Assembly: GCA_025965395.1 (NCBI GenBank)
Contig: JAOPXA010000302.1
Span: 1 to 7,229 of the forward strand
Source: Nocardioidaceae bacterium
GTDB lineage: Bacteria > Actinomycetota > Actinomycetes > Propionibacteriales > Nocardioidaceae
Direction: 5' to 3'
DNA length: 7,229 nucleotides
The notes beneath the pieces were generated by a model. The model had not been told where the DNA came from. It made no database searches and was given only the letters and a program-made list of their open reading frames with translations. Positions 1-5,440 of this stretch are shown piece after piece. The stretch's first letter is position 1. Every line of letters starts with the position of its first letter. The position numbers and the translations under genes were made by a program.

Positions 1-672
1 CTTGGATACTTCGTCGTTGCTGAGCTTCGCGTACGGGTCGATCGGCTGCCCATGCTCGTCAAGCTCGGGATGCCGGTCTGCATATCGTCGCCGGGTTCGG
101 TGGACGAAGTACGCCACCACCAGGAACACGATGACGACGCCGAACACGATCCATCCCCACGGTGGAGAGCTGTCCTTCGCGGCCTCGGTGTACCCGCGGG
201 CGGCCGCGATCGCAGCGCCGGACCAATCCTCGTCGCGGAGTCTGGGCAGGATGTCGTTGCGTTCGACCGCGGTCAGGTCCTTGTCGGAGATCGGCTGGCC
301 GTCCGGGACCGAGATGCCGTAGCTGCGTTCGTCCGTGGCGATGGCGAGCAGGATGTCAGTCGTACCGATTGCAGATGTGTCTGCCGTTGCGTTGGCCCAG
401 TCGAACCCCGACTTGCCGCCAAAGTCCTTCACGTACACGACGAAGAGCTGATAGCCGGTCTCGTCGAAGAAGTCGTCGAGCGCGGATTCGACCTTCGCGC
501 GGTCGGAGCCGAGCACGTTGCCCGGGTCGGTCACCGGACCTTTGACGGAGACTGGCGGCTCAGCCTGCGCCGTGCCGCCCCAGCTGACGAAGGCGAAGAT
601 CGCGGCGGCGAACAACCCGGCCATGACATGGGTCGTACGGGTGACAGTCACAGGTTGATCTTGCTGCAACAT
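1..672 (-). CDS. TPM-domain secreted membrane protein, N-terminal part (runs off left edge)
   Basis: Reading the minus strand leftwards from the ATG at 672-670, the frame stays open to base 1, giving 224 residues without a stop. An in-frame GTG at 651-649 gives 217 residues and is an alternative start; neither has a clear Shine-Dalgarno sequence, and the frame is also open upstream. In GTG numbering, residues 9-30 form a hydrophobic signal peptide ending in TAQA, a signal-peptidase-I-like site. Residues 40-155 resemble the TPM (TLP18.3/Psb32/MOLO-1) domain, with the opening VTDPGNVL, the strand YQLFVVYVKDF and the segment ILLAIATDERSYGI. A membrane segment follows at about 166-183 (WGWIVFGVVIVFLVVAYFV), then a basic stop-transfer stretch HRTRRRY and a charged cytoplasmic tail that is cut off. 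The expected topology is domain outside, tail inside. TPM proteins have varied or unknown roles, so I assign none. It is transcribed away from the Tad operon. Confidence 0.8.
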   Translation of the reverse strand, partial: MLQQDQPVTVTRTTHVMAGLFAAAIFAFVSWGGTAQAEPPVSVKGPVTDPGNVLGSDRAKVESALDDFFDETGYQLFVVYVKDFGGKSGFDWANATADTSAIGTTDILLAIATDERSYGISVPDGQPISDKDLTAVERNDILPRLRDEDWSGAAIAAARGYTEAAKDSSPPWGWIVFGVVIVFLVVAYFVHRTRRRYADRHPELDEHGQPIDPYAKLSNDEVSK

Positions 673-805
673 CGCGCGCGGGACAACTGGGGAGTCTCCA
701 GCAGTTGGATTCGCACTCTGCGGTCTCTTGATCCTCGGTTTGGCAGGGTCATCCGCATCGAAGCGATCCGCACGGCGCTGGCAAAGGCGACAAGCTAGGC
801 CGATG

Positions 806-821
806 CCGTCTGATTAGACGG
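806..821. repeat. Perfect 6-bp inverted repeat with 4-nt loop (CCGTCT-GATT-AGACGG)
   Basis: The arms at 806-811 and 816-821 are exact reverse complements around GATT. The element sits in the divergent intergenic region, about 110 nt upstream of the tadA start. There is no T-tract on either side, so it does not look like an intrinsic terminator. It could be an operator for a dimeric regulator or a chance hairpin; the structure is seen, the function is not. Confidence 0.5.
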
Positions 822-870
822 GTGAGACGCCTGGGTCGAGGTTTTACACAGCCGTTCCCTAAGGGCTCTT

Positions 871-900
871 TTCAGCGCTGCGAATTTGAGGCACTATGTT
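871..900 (+). promoter_or_regulatory. Weak candidate promoter for the Tad operon
   Basis: A -10-like TATGTT at 895-900 lies 18 nt downstream of TTCAGC (871-876), which matches TTGACA at only three positions. Transcription would start near 907 and leave a leader of about 24 nt that includes the CGGGA ribosome binding site at 917-921. The -35 half overlaps the palindrome CAGCGCTG (873-880). This is a pattern match only, and a TTGACC at 907-912 lacks a well-spaced -10. Confidence 0.25.
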
Positions 901-930
901 TCAACCTTGACCGTCTCGGGATGTGCATAC

Positions 931-2178
931 ATGGCGAAAAGCGCCGCAAGTCCAGCCGATTCACTAGCCGCGCGCCTTCGCGAGCGAGTCCGCGACCATG
1001 CCATTGATCCTCTTCAAGACACGTCGTCAGTACAGAGGTTCGCAGCCCAGTTGGTCCACGAGCACGAGCAGCGCAGCCTCACGGGCGCGGTCGAGAGCGT
1101 CGACGATCCCGAGGGCATGGTCGGGCAACTTGTGGCCGAACTGGTCGGTCTTGGGCCGCTTCAGGAGTATCTCGACGATCCCGAGGTCGAGGAAATCTGG
1201 ATCAACGAGCCGTCGCGTGTGTTTGTCGCACGTCACGGTCGTCACGAGCTGAGCCCGCTCATGCTCACCGCAGAGCAGGTACGTGAGCTTGTCGAACGCA
1301 TGCTGCGGTCCAGCGGACGCCGCCTCGACCTGAGTCAGCCCTTCGTCGACGCACAGCTCCCAGGCGGGCACCGTCTGCACGTCGTGCTCGAGGGCATCTC
1401 TCGCGGATTCACTGCCGTTAATATCCGCAAGTATGTGGCTCGCGCTCACAGCTTGGATGATCTTGTCGTGTTGGGCACGCTCTCGGAGGAGGCAGCGGCA
1501 TACCTGCACGCCGCCGTCGTTTCTGGGCTCAACATCATCGTTTCTGGAGGAACCCAGGCGGGGAAAACGACCCTTCTCAATTGCTTGGCGGCGTCCATTC
1601 CTGGTGGCCAACGTCTGGTCTCGTGCGAGGAGGTCTTCGAGCTTCGTTGCAATCATCCCGATTGGGCTCAGCTCCAAACGCGCAACGCGGGCCTCGAAGG
1701 CAACGGTGAGATCAACCTGCGTGCGTTGATCAAGGAAGCGCTCCGCATGCGGCCCTCGCGCATTGTGGTCGGCGAAGTCAGGGCCGAGGAGTGCCTCGAT
1801 CTGCTTCTCGCGCTGAACTCTGGATTGCCTGGCATGGCCAGTATTCACTCGAATTCTGCCCGCCAGACCTTGGTCAAAATGTGCACGCTGCCGCTCCTTG
1901 CCGGCGAAAACATCAGCGCACGCTTTGTCGTCCCCACCGTGGCTGCGTCGGTCGATCTCGTCGTTCATACGGCGATCAACGCGCAGGGCCGACGCGCGGT
2001 CCAGGAGATCGCCTCGGTCACCGGGCGGGTCGAAAATGACGTGATCGAGTCGGAGCAGGTTTTCGTACGCCGCGACGATCGACTCGTACGCGGTGCAGGG
2101 GGGAGCACCGCGAAGGACAGGTTCGAACGAGCCGGCTACCGCTTGGAAGATCTCTTGGGGTCGCAGTCATGGGCCTGA
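931..2178 (+). CDS. tadA: TadA/CpaF-type secretion ATPase of the Tad (Flp) pilus system
   Basis: This is a 415-residue cytoplasmic hexameric-ATPase family protein that powers assembly of Flp-type pili by acting on the TadB/TadC platform. The N-terminal domain (about 50-160) carries the CpaF-type stretch GLGPLQEYLDDPEVEEIWIN. The nucleotide-binding core shows a Walker A, GGTQAGKTT, with Lys at residue 212; an Asp-box-like SCEEVFEL at 231-238, with Glu where many relatives have Asp; a Walker B, RIVVGEVR, at 277-284; and a His box, GMASIHSNS, with His at 306. The ATG at 931 is chosen because CGGGA lies 9 nt upstream and the protein then begins MAKSAASPADSLAARLRER; the frame is open to 886 only through a TTG. 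It is the first gene of the operon and overlaps tadB by 10 nt. No tadZ/cpaE-like gene precedes it. GspE/PilB-type ATPases are less likely, given the CpaF-like N-terminus and the neighbours. Confidence 0.93.
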   Translation: MAKSAASPADSLAARLRERVRDHAIDPLQDTSSVQRFAAQLVHEHEQRSLTGAVESVDDPEGMVGQLVAELVGLGPLQEYLDDPEVEEIWINEPSRVFVARHGRHELSPLMLTAEQVRELVERMLRSSGRRLDLSQPFVDAQLPGGHRLHVVLEGISRGFTAVNIRKYVARAHSLDDLVVLGTLSEEAAAYLHAAVVSGLNIIVSGGTQAGKTTLLNCLAASIPGGQRLVSCEEVFELRCNHPDWAQLQTRNAGLEGNGEINLRALIKEALRMRPSRIVVGEVRAEECLDLLLALNSGLPGMASIHSNSARQTLVKMCTLPLLAGENISARFVVPTVAASVDLVVHTAINAQGRRAVQEIASVTGRVENDVIESEQVFVRRDDRLVRGAGGSTAKDRFERAGYRLEDLLGSQSWA

Positions 2179-3023
2179 TTCTGGGATTCACCTTCGGTCT
2201 GGGGCTCGCACTCATCGTCATCGGCCCCCAGGATCCACCGGCATCCGCGCGATCGCGCACAGAGCCGTTTGCGGGCTTGGGTCGTTTGGCGCGCGATGCG
2301 GGCGTACATATCTCGGGCCTCGCTGTGGTCGCTTTGTGTGTGGCGCTCTTTGCCATCGCATTCATCGTCATCGCGGGGGTCTCCCGATCGGTGCCCGTGG
2401 CCAGTATCCTCGCGGTCTTCGTGAGTTACGCGCCGATCGCTGTCCTGAGATCTCGGGTCAAGAAGCGTCAAGCCGAGATGCGCGTGTTGTGGCCCGAGAT
2501 CGTTGACAATCTTGCGTCCGCGATCCGTGCTGGGCTTTCCCTCCCCGAGGCGTTGCAGCAGATTGGCGAACGAGGCCCACCGGCCATGCGTGAGCCGTTC
2601 GAGGCATTCGCCCGCGACTATCAGGCGACAGGGCGATTCAACGAATGTCTCGACGCACTGAAGACGCGCCTCGCCGATCCCGTGGGTGATCGCATCATTG
2701 AGGCACTGCGCATTGCGCGCGAAGTAGGTGGTGGCGACCTTGGCCGTATGCTCCGCTCGTTGTCGAACTTCCTGAGGGACGACTTGCGTACAAGAGGTGA
2801 GCTGGAGTCCCGGCAGTCCTGGACGGTCAGTGGCGCGCGGATTGCGGTCGCGGCGCCCTGGATCGTCATTGCTTTGATGAGCTTGCAGCCCGAAGTAATC
2901 GCGACCTTCTCCTCTCCCACGGGAGTCTTCATCCTGGTGGCGGGAGCCGTCGCGTGCGCTGTTGCCTATCGGCTGATGATGCTGCTCGGCGAACTCCCGG
3001 GCGAGCGGCGGATCCTGCAATGA
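2169..3023 (+). CDS. tadB: TadB-like type II secretion F-domain membrane protein
   Basis: A 284-residue inner-membrane platform protein, expected to pair with TadC and couple the ATPase to pilin extraction. A hydrophobic N-terminal segment (2-19) is followed by membrane segments at about 48-70 and 75-93. A cytoplasmic T2SSF domain spans about 105-220 and includes the typical LWPEIVDNLASAIRAGLSLPEAL motif region (starting at residue 107) and the segment ALRIAREVGGGDLGRML. Two further membrane segments lie at about 223-240 and 251-274. The start lies inside the end of tadA (10-nt overlap), which suggests translational coupling; only a GGGG at 2157-2160 serves as a weak ribosome binding site. 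Its stop overlaps the tadC start as ATGA. Length, topology and gene order all fit TadB rather than general GspF, which is longer and has two F domains. Confidence 0.9.
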   Translation: MGLILGFTFGLGLALIVIGPQDPPASARSRTEPFAGLGRLARDAGVHISGLAVVALCVALFAIAFIVIAGVSRSVPVASILAVFVSYAPIAVLRSRVKKRQAEMRVLWPEIVDNLASAIRAGLSLPEALQQIGERGPPAMREPFEAFARDYQATGRFNECLDALKTRLADPVGDRIIEALRIAREVGGGDLGRMLRSLSNFLRDDLRTRGELESRQSWTVSGARIAVAAPWIVIALMSLQPEVIATFSSPTGVFILVAGAVACAVAYRLMMLLGELPGERRILQ

Positions 3024-3937
3024 CATCGAGTGTGGTCGTGGGTGCGCTGTGTGGACTCGTGCTGGCAGCAGGCATCATGCTCATCGTTGGGTTCGCCGCG
3101 CGCAAGAGACGCCCGCCCCTCTTTCAACGGGTGGCTCCGTATGTGCGTGATGTGCTGCCGCTCGAACCGGTCCGTCCGACTGCTGCCTGGGCGATCTTCG
3201 GCCCACTTGTCTTGCGTGGAGCAGATCTGGTCGAGAGGATCCTTGGCGCGTCGATCACGATCGATCGGCGGCTCGAGCGACTCGGAACGCGTCAAACCCG
3301 GGAGCAGTTCAGGACGCAGCAAGTGTTGTGGGGACTCGGCTCCTTTGTCGGCGCAGTTGCGCTTAGCCTCGCTCTCTCGGCGCGCGGTTCGGGCAACCCG
3401 ATGGGACTGCTGTTGTTCTGCCTCGCGTCGCTCGTCTTCGGCATCGTGGCGCGCGACCAGAAGCTGAGTCGAGACGTCAACGCGCGGGAGCGACGGTTGG
3501 CCGAGGAGTTCCCCGCCATCGCCGAGATGCTTGCGCTTGCAGTTGCAGCCGGCGAGGGGCCCGCGGCCGCATTAGCCCGTGTCGCCAAGATCAGCCACGG
3601 CGAGATGGCGGGCGAGCTCGACACCGTCCTCGGCTCTATGCGCACCGGCACAAGTCTTCCCGATGCGTGCACGGCGTGGTCGTCGCGAACGGGAGTAGCG
3701 AGCATCGCGCGCTTCGCTGAAGGGCTCACCGTCGCTGTTGAGCGAGGCACTCCGCTCGTGGATGTGCTTCACGCGCAAGCGGGCGACGCACGCGAGACGA
3801 TGCGGCGCCAACTGATGGAGGAAGGCGGGCGCCGCGAGATCGCGATGATGTTGCCCGTGGTTTTCCTCATTCTGCCTGTCACCGTGATTTTTGCCTTCTA
3901 CCCAGGATTGATCGGTCTACAACTCACGACCGGCTAA
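3020..3937 (+). CDS. tadC: TadC-like type II secretion F-domain membrane protein
   Basis: A 305-residue second platform protein of the Tad system. The start at 3020 forms an ATGA overlap with the tadB stop and gives a normal N-terminal membrane segment (2-25, TSSVVVGALCGLVLAAG). An upstream in-frame ATG at 2954 would add 22 polar residues inside tadB and is unlikely. Further membrane segments lie at about 101-120 and 126-143. The T2SSF domain follows at about 160-270, with EEFPAIAEMLALAVAAGEG (from residue 162) and a second-half stretch FAEGLTVAVERGTPLVDVL. A last membrane segment lies at about 276-297 (MMLPVVFLILPVTVIFAFYPG). A 17-nt gap separates it from the pilin gene, the only non-overlapping junction in the operon. 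Confidence 0.9.
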   Translation: MTSSVVVGALCGLVLAAGIMLIVGFAARKRRPPLFQRVAPYVRDVLPLEPVRPTAAWAIFGPLVLRGADLVERILGASITIDRRLERLGTRQTREQFRTQQVLWGLGSFVGAVALSLALSARGSGNPMGLLLFCLASLVFGIVARDQKLSRDVNARERRLAEEFPAIAEMLALAVAAGEGPAAALARVAKISHGEMAGELDTVLGSMRTGTSLPDACTAWSSRTGVASIARFAEGLTVAVERGTPLVDVLHAQAGDARETMRRQLMEEGGRREIAMMLPVVFLILPVTVIFAFYPGLIGLQLTTG

Positions 3938-3940
3938 AGA

Positions 3941-3947
3941 AAAGGAG
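3941..3947 (+). promoter_or_regulatory. Strong ribosome binding site of the Flp-like pilin gene
   Basis: AAAGGAG lies 7 nt before the ATG at 3955, in the only true gap inside the Tad operon. It is far better than the sites before tadA, tadB and tadC. Independent, strong translation initiation here fits a major subunit that is needed in excess. Confidence 0.75.
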
Positions 3948-3954
3948 CAGCACC

Positions 3955-4116
3955 ATGATGCACAAACTGTTGACGAAGAGGAATGACCGCGGGGACGTTC
4001 CAGGGTGGGTGATGATCACGGTCATGACCGCCGGGCTCGTAGCGATCCTGACCGCGGTCGCGGGCCCACAACTGCAGGACATGTTGGAGCAAGCGCTCAG
4101 TGCCGTGGGCGCGTAA
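3955..4116 (+). CDS. Small Flp-like pilin candidate
   Basis: A 53-residue protein that starts at an ATG with AAAGGAG 7 nt upstream; a second ATG follows directly. A basic N-terminus (MMHKLLTKRNDRG) is followed by one hydrophobic helix (about 17-38, from GWVMITVMTAGLV) and a short polar, partly helical tail ending ALSAVGA. Size, topology and position between tadC and tadE match the Flp major pilin slot, which in M. tuberculosis is Rv3656c. It is atypical: if prepilin peptidase cut after Gly13 (RG/DVPGWV), the usual Glu-Tyr at +5/+6 would be Trp-Val. It may therefore be a divergent pilin, or a small membrane subunit processed differently or not at all. The end of the gene overlaps the next start by 17 nt. 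Confidence is high that it is a gene, moderate that it is the pilin. Confidence 0.82.
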   Translation: MMHKLLTKRNDRGDVPGWVMITVMTAGLVAILTAVAGPQLQDMLEQALSAVGA

Positions 4117-4489
4117 GAGCGATCGCGGCGCTGCCGTCGTTGACTTCGCGCTCATCATGGTGCTCCTGATCCCGCTCGTGCTGGGGATCATCCAGGTCGG
4201 CATCGTGCTCCACGTCCGCAACACGATGGCCGCGGCGGCATCCGAGGGCGCACGGCGCGCGGCAAGCCTCGACGGAAACCCTGCTGAAGGGTCTGCCTTG
4301 GCGCAGCGCATCATCAGCGACGCAGTGTCGAGCAGGTATGCCACAAAAGTCACGGCACACGATGCGCTCGTTGTAGGCGTGCCAGGCGTCGTCGTTCGCG
4401 CTAGGGCCGAGGTGCCTGCCCTTGGTCTCTGGGGTCCGACGATGAGCATCGATGTCACCGGCCATGCGGTCAAGGAGGTGCTTCCGTGA
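4100..4489 (+). CDS. tadE: TadE-like pseudopilin (first copy)
   Basis: A 129-residue protein with one N-terminal membrane helix (about 14-37, DFALIMVLLIPLVLGIIQVG) and an extracytoplasmic tail. This is the layout of the TadE family of minor pilus subunits. The helix follows KSDRGAAVVDF, which resembles a prepilin-peptidase site cut after Gly10, with Asp instead of the usual Glu at +5 and Phe at +6. The conserved TadE stretch after the helix is present as VRNTMAAAASEGARRAA. The GTG at 4100 is the only reasonable start before the helix. It overlaps the end of the pilin gene by 17 nt, with GGAG at 4086-4089. The stop overlaps the next gene as GTGA. No cysteines are seen in the mature part. Confidence 0.85.
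   Translation: MPWARKSDRGAAVVDFALIMVLLIPLVLGIIQVGIVLHVRNTMAAAASEGARRAASLDGNPAEGSALAQRIISDAVSSRYATKVTAHDALVVGVPGVVVRARAEVPALGLWGPTMSIDVTGHAVKEVLP
4472..4479 (+). promoter_or_regulatory. Near-perfect ribosome binding site inside the end of tadE
   Basis: AAGGAGGT lies within the last codons of the first tadE-like gene, and the AAGGAGG core ends 7 nt before the GTG at 4486. It fixes that GTG as the start of the second TadE-like gene and suggests strong initiation in addition to coupling through the GTGA overlap. Confidence 0.75.
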
Positions 4490-4917
4490 GGCGGGGCGAT
4501 GACGGTACTGCGACGATCGAGTTCGTTTGGCTGGCGCTGCTGCTCCTCGTGCCGCTCGTTTACGTCCTGCTCGCAGTCTTCGATGTTCAACGTGCGGCGT
4601 ATGGAGTATCGGCCGCGAGCAGAGCCGCCACGAGGGCCTACATCTTGGCGCCCGACAACACTTCGGCGAATGAGTGGGCGCAGCGCGCAGCGCGCGTCGC
4701 ACTGGCCGACCACGGCATCGCCGCAGCTTCGGTGAGGGTGACTTGTCGGCCGAACCCGTCAGACTGCCGCTCGGCGGGGTCGGTGGTGCAGGTGTCGGTT
4801 CGGGCCTCCCAACCTCTGCCTTTGATGCCATCGGTGCTCGGTGACCGCCTGGGGTCGATCGATGTCAGCGCGACGCACCGCGAGCCATTCGGAAGCTTCC
4901 GAGAGGACAGCGAATGA
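4486..4917 (+). CDS. TadE/TadF-like pseudopilin (second copy)
   Basis: A 143-residue protein that begins at a GTG overlapping the previous stop (GTGA), with AAGGAGGT well placed upstream. The N-terminus RRGDDGTATIEF gives the most canonical processing-like site in the operon: cleavage after Gly7 would leave TATIEF, with Glu at +5 and Phe at +6. The hydrophobic helix is about 13-33 (FVWLALLLLVPLVYVLLAVFD), followed by the family-typical AAYGVSAASRAATRAYIL. Cys87 and Cys94 could form a disulfide outside the membrane. It is probably a minor pilus subunit or a priming or anchoring partner of the first TadE. Whether it is better called TadE or TadF cannot be settled from sequence alone. Its stop overlaps the next start as ATGA. 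Confidence 0.83.
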   Translation: MRRGDDGTATIEFVWLALLLLVPLVYVLLAVFDVQRAAYGVSAASRAATRAYILAPDNTSANEWAQRAARVALADHGIAAASVRVTCRPNPSDCRSAGSVVQVSVRASQPLPLMPSVLGDRLGSIDVSATHREPFGSFREDSE

Positions 4918-5336
4918 GAGACGAGCGCGGTCAGATGAGCGTCATGATCGTCGGATTTTTCGTCGTCATCACCTTGCTCGCGGTCGTCGTGATCAATGCG
5001 TCGGCGGCCTATCTCCAGCGGCAGGCGCTCGGCAATCTCGCGGACGGCGCAGCGCTTTCAGCGGCTGACGCCATGCGTGCGGAGCGGGTCTATCGGTTGG
5101 GTGTGCAGTCGCTCACCGACATACCTCTCGACGAAAGGCGCGCCGCATCGCTGGTGGGGGAGTATCTCCAAAGCAGCGGCCGTGACTTCACTGACGTCAG
5201 GTGGTCCGTTCAGACACAAGGCAACGCCATTCTGGTGCGGCTCGACAGCAGGCTCGACCTGCCACTCGTGCCGCCAGGCTGGTTTGCCTCGAGCCGTGTC
5301 GTGGCTGAGGCGTCGAGCTTGTTGCGGGTGAACTAA
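4914..5336 (+). CDS. TadG-like/Rv3654c-like pilus-associated protein
   Basis: A 140-residue protein, last in the Tad operon, whose ATG overlaps the previous stop (ATGA); GAGAGGAC lies a few bases upstream. The opening MRDERGQMSVMIVGFFVV leads into one membrane helix (about 9-29). Next comes the motif INASAAYLQRQALGNLADGAAL (from residue 27), typical of the actinobacterial TadE-like proteins found at secretion/helicase neighbourhoods and of TadG-like N-termini. The remaining 90 residues are extracytoplasmic, with predicted strands such as AILVRLDSRLDLPL. Full TadG proteins are much longer and may carry a von Willebrand A domain, which is absent here, so this is the short form. The expected Glu at +5 after Gly6 is Met, so processing by prepilin peptidase is doubtful. 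Confidence 0.8.
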   Translation: MRDERGQMSVMIVGFFVVITLLAVVVINASAAYLQRQALGNLADGAALSAADAMRAERVYRLGVQSLTDIPLDERRAASLVGEYLQSSGRDFTDVRWSVQTQGNAILVRLDSRLDLPLVPPGWFASSRVVAEASSLLRVN

Positions 5337-5353
5337 GACATTCGCCCCGCTCT

Positions 5354-5369
5354 TGTGACAGCCATCACA
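5354..5369. promoter_or_regulatory. CRP/GlxR-type operator, exact TGTGA-N6-TCACA
   Basis: TGTGA (5354-5358) and TCACA (5365-5369) are perfect inverted half sites separated by six bases (CAGCCA). This is the established consensus for cAMP receptor protein family regulators, including actinobacterial Crp and GlxR. It lies in the only gap between the Tad operon and the dehydrogenase gene, 72 bases before the dehydrogenase start. Control of the dehydrogenase by a cAMP-responsive regulator is an inference. Confidence 0.6.
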
Positions 5370-5378
5370 TCCTGCAAA

Positions 5379-5392
5379 GATATAACTATATC
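5379..5392. promoter_or_regulatory. AT-rich palindrome with probable -10 region (GATATA-AC-TATATC)
   Basis: The arms GATATA (5379-5384) and TATATC (5387-5392) are perfect reverse complements around AC. The local base composition is strikingly AT-rich for this genome. TATAAC (5381-5386) or TATATC (5387-5392) could act as a -10 hexamer for the dehydrogenase, with no good -35 upstream, as expected for an activator-dependent promoter. The palindrome may also be an operator for a second regulator. Its centre lies 24 bp from the centre of the CRP-type site. Confidence 0.45.
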
Positions 5393-5429
5393 CAGCCAAG
5401 GCGACCAGCGCCGGTGGCAGATCTTTCTT

Positions 5430-5435
5430 CAGGAG
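5430..5435 (+). promoter_or_regulatory. Ribosome binding site that sets the dehydrogenase start
   Basis: CAGGAG ends 5 nt before the GTG at 5441. The longer reading from the GTG at 5414 has no such site and would add nine residues before the normal start of the Rossmann fold, so 5441 is preferred. Confidence 0.7.
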
Positions 5436-5440
5436 TTGTC

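Larger units (their letters stand above)
673..930. other. Divergent intergenic region between the TPM gene and the Tad operon
   Basis: This 258-base stretch lies between the start of the leftward TPM gene and the ATG of the rightward tadA. I see no convincing gene in it. It holds a short perfect hairpin (806-821), an 8-bp palindrome CAGCGCTG at 873-880 and a weak plus-strand promoter candidate near 871-900. Promoters for both directions should lie here, but no strong -35/-10 pair is visible for the minus strand. Confidence 0.6.

Noticed and set aside
690..735. A stretch that looked like a tRNA T-arm (GGATTCG with partly complementary flanks)
   Set aside because: The TTCGA core is incomplete and no acceptor, D or anticodon arm can be folded around it on either strand.
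52..798. A long open frame on the plus strand opposite the TPM gene
   Set aside because: It has low-complexity Arg/Val/Asp-rich content with no domain, and it is the antisense shadow of a frame with a clear signal peptide, TPM-like domain and membrane anchor.
907..933. TTGACC (907-912) with TACATG (928-933) as a promoter for tadA
   Set aside because: The spacer is only 15 nt and the -10 would overlap the tadA start codon, leaving transcription to begin inside the gene.
1100..1186. A 15-bp direct repeat TCGACGATCCCGAGG (1100-1114 and 1172-1186)
   Set aside because: Both copies are in the same reading frame and encode the short shared peptide DDPE in TadA; probably coincidence of codon choice in two similar acidic turns.
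1027..1968. A 313-residue open frame on the minus strand within tadA
   Set aside because: It lies wholly opposite the Walker motifs of tadA; its composition is typical of an antisense shadow in high-GC DNA and it shows no recognisable motif.
2136..3026. A 296-residue open frame on the minus strand opposite tadB
   Set aside because: It is rich in Arg, His, Asp and Gln with no hydrophobic core, and it mirrors the tadB frame.
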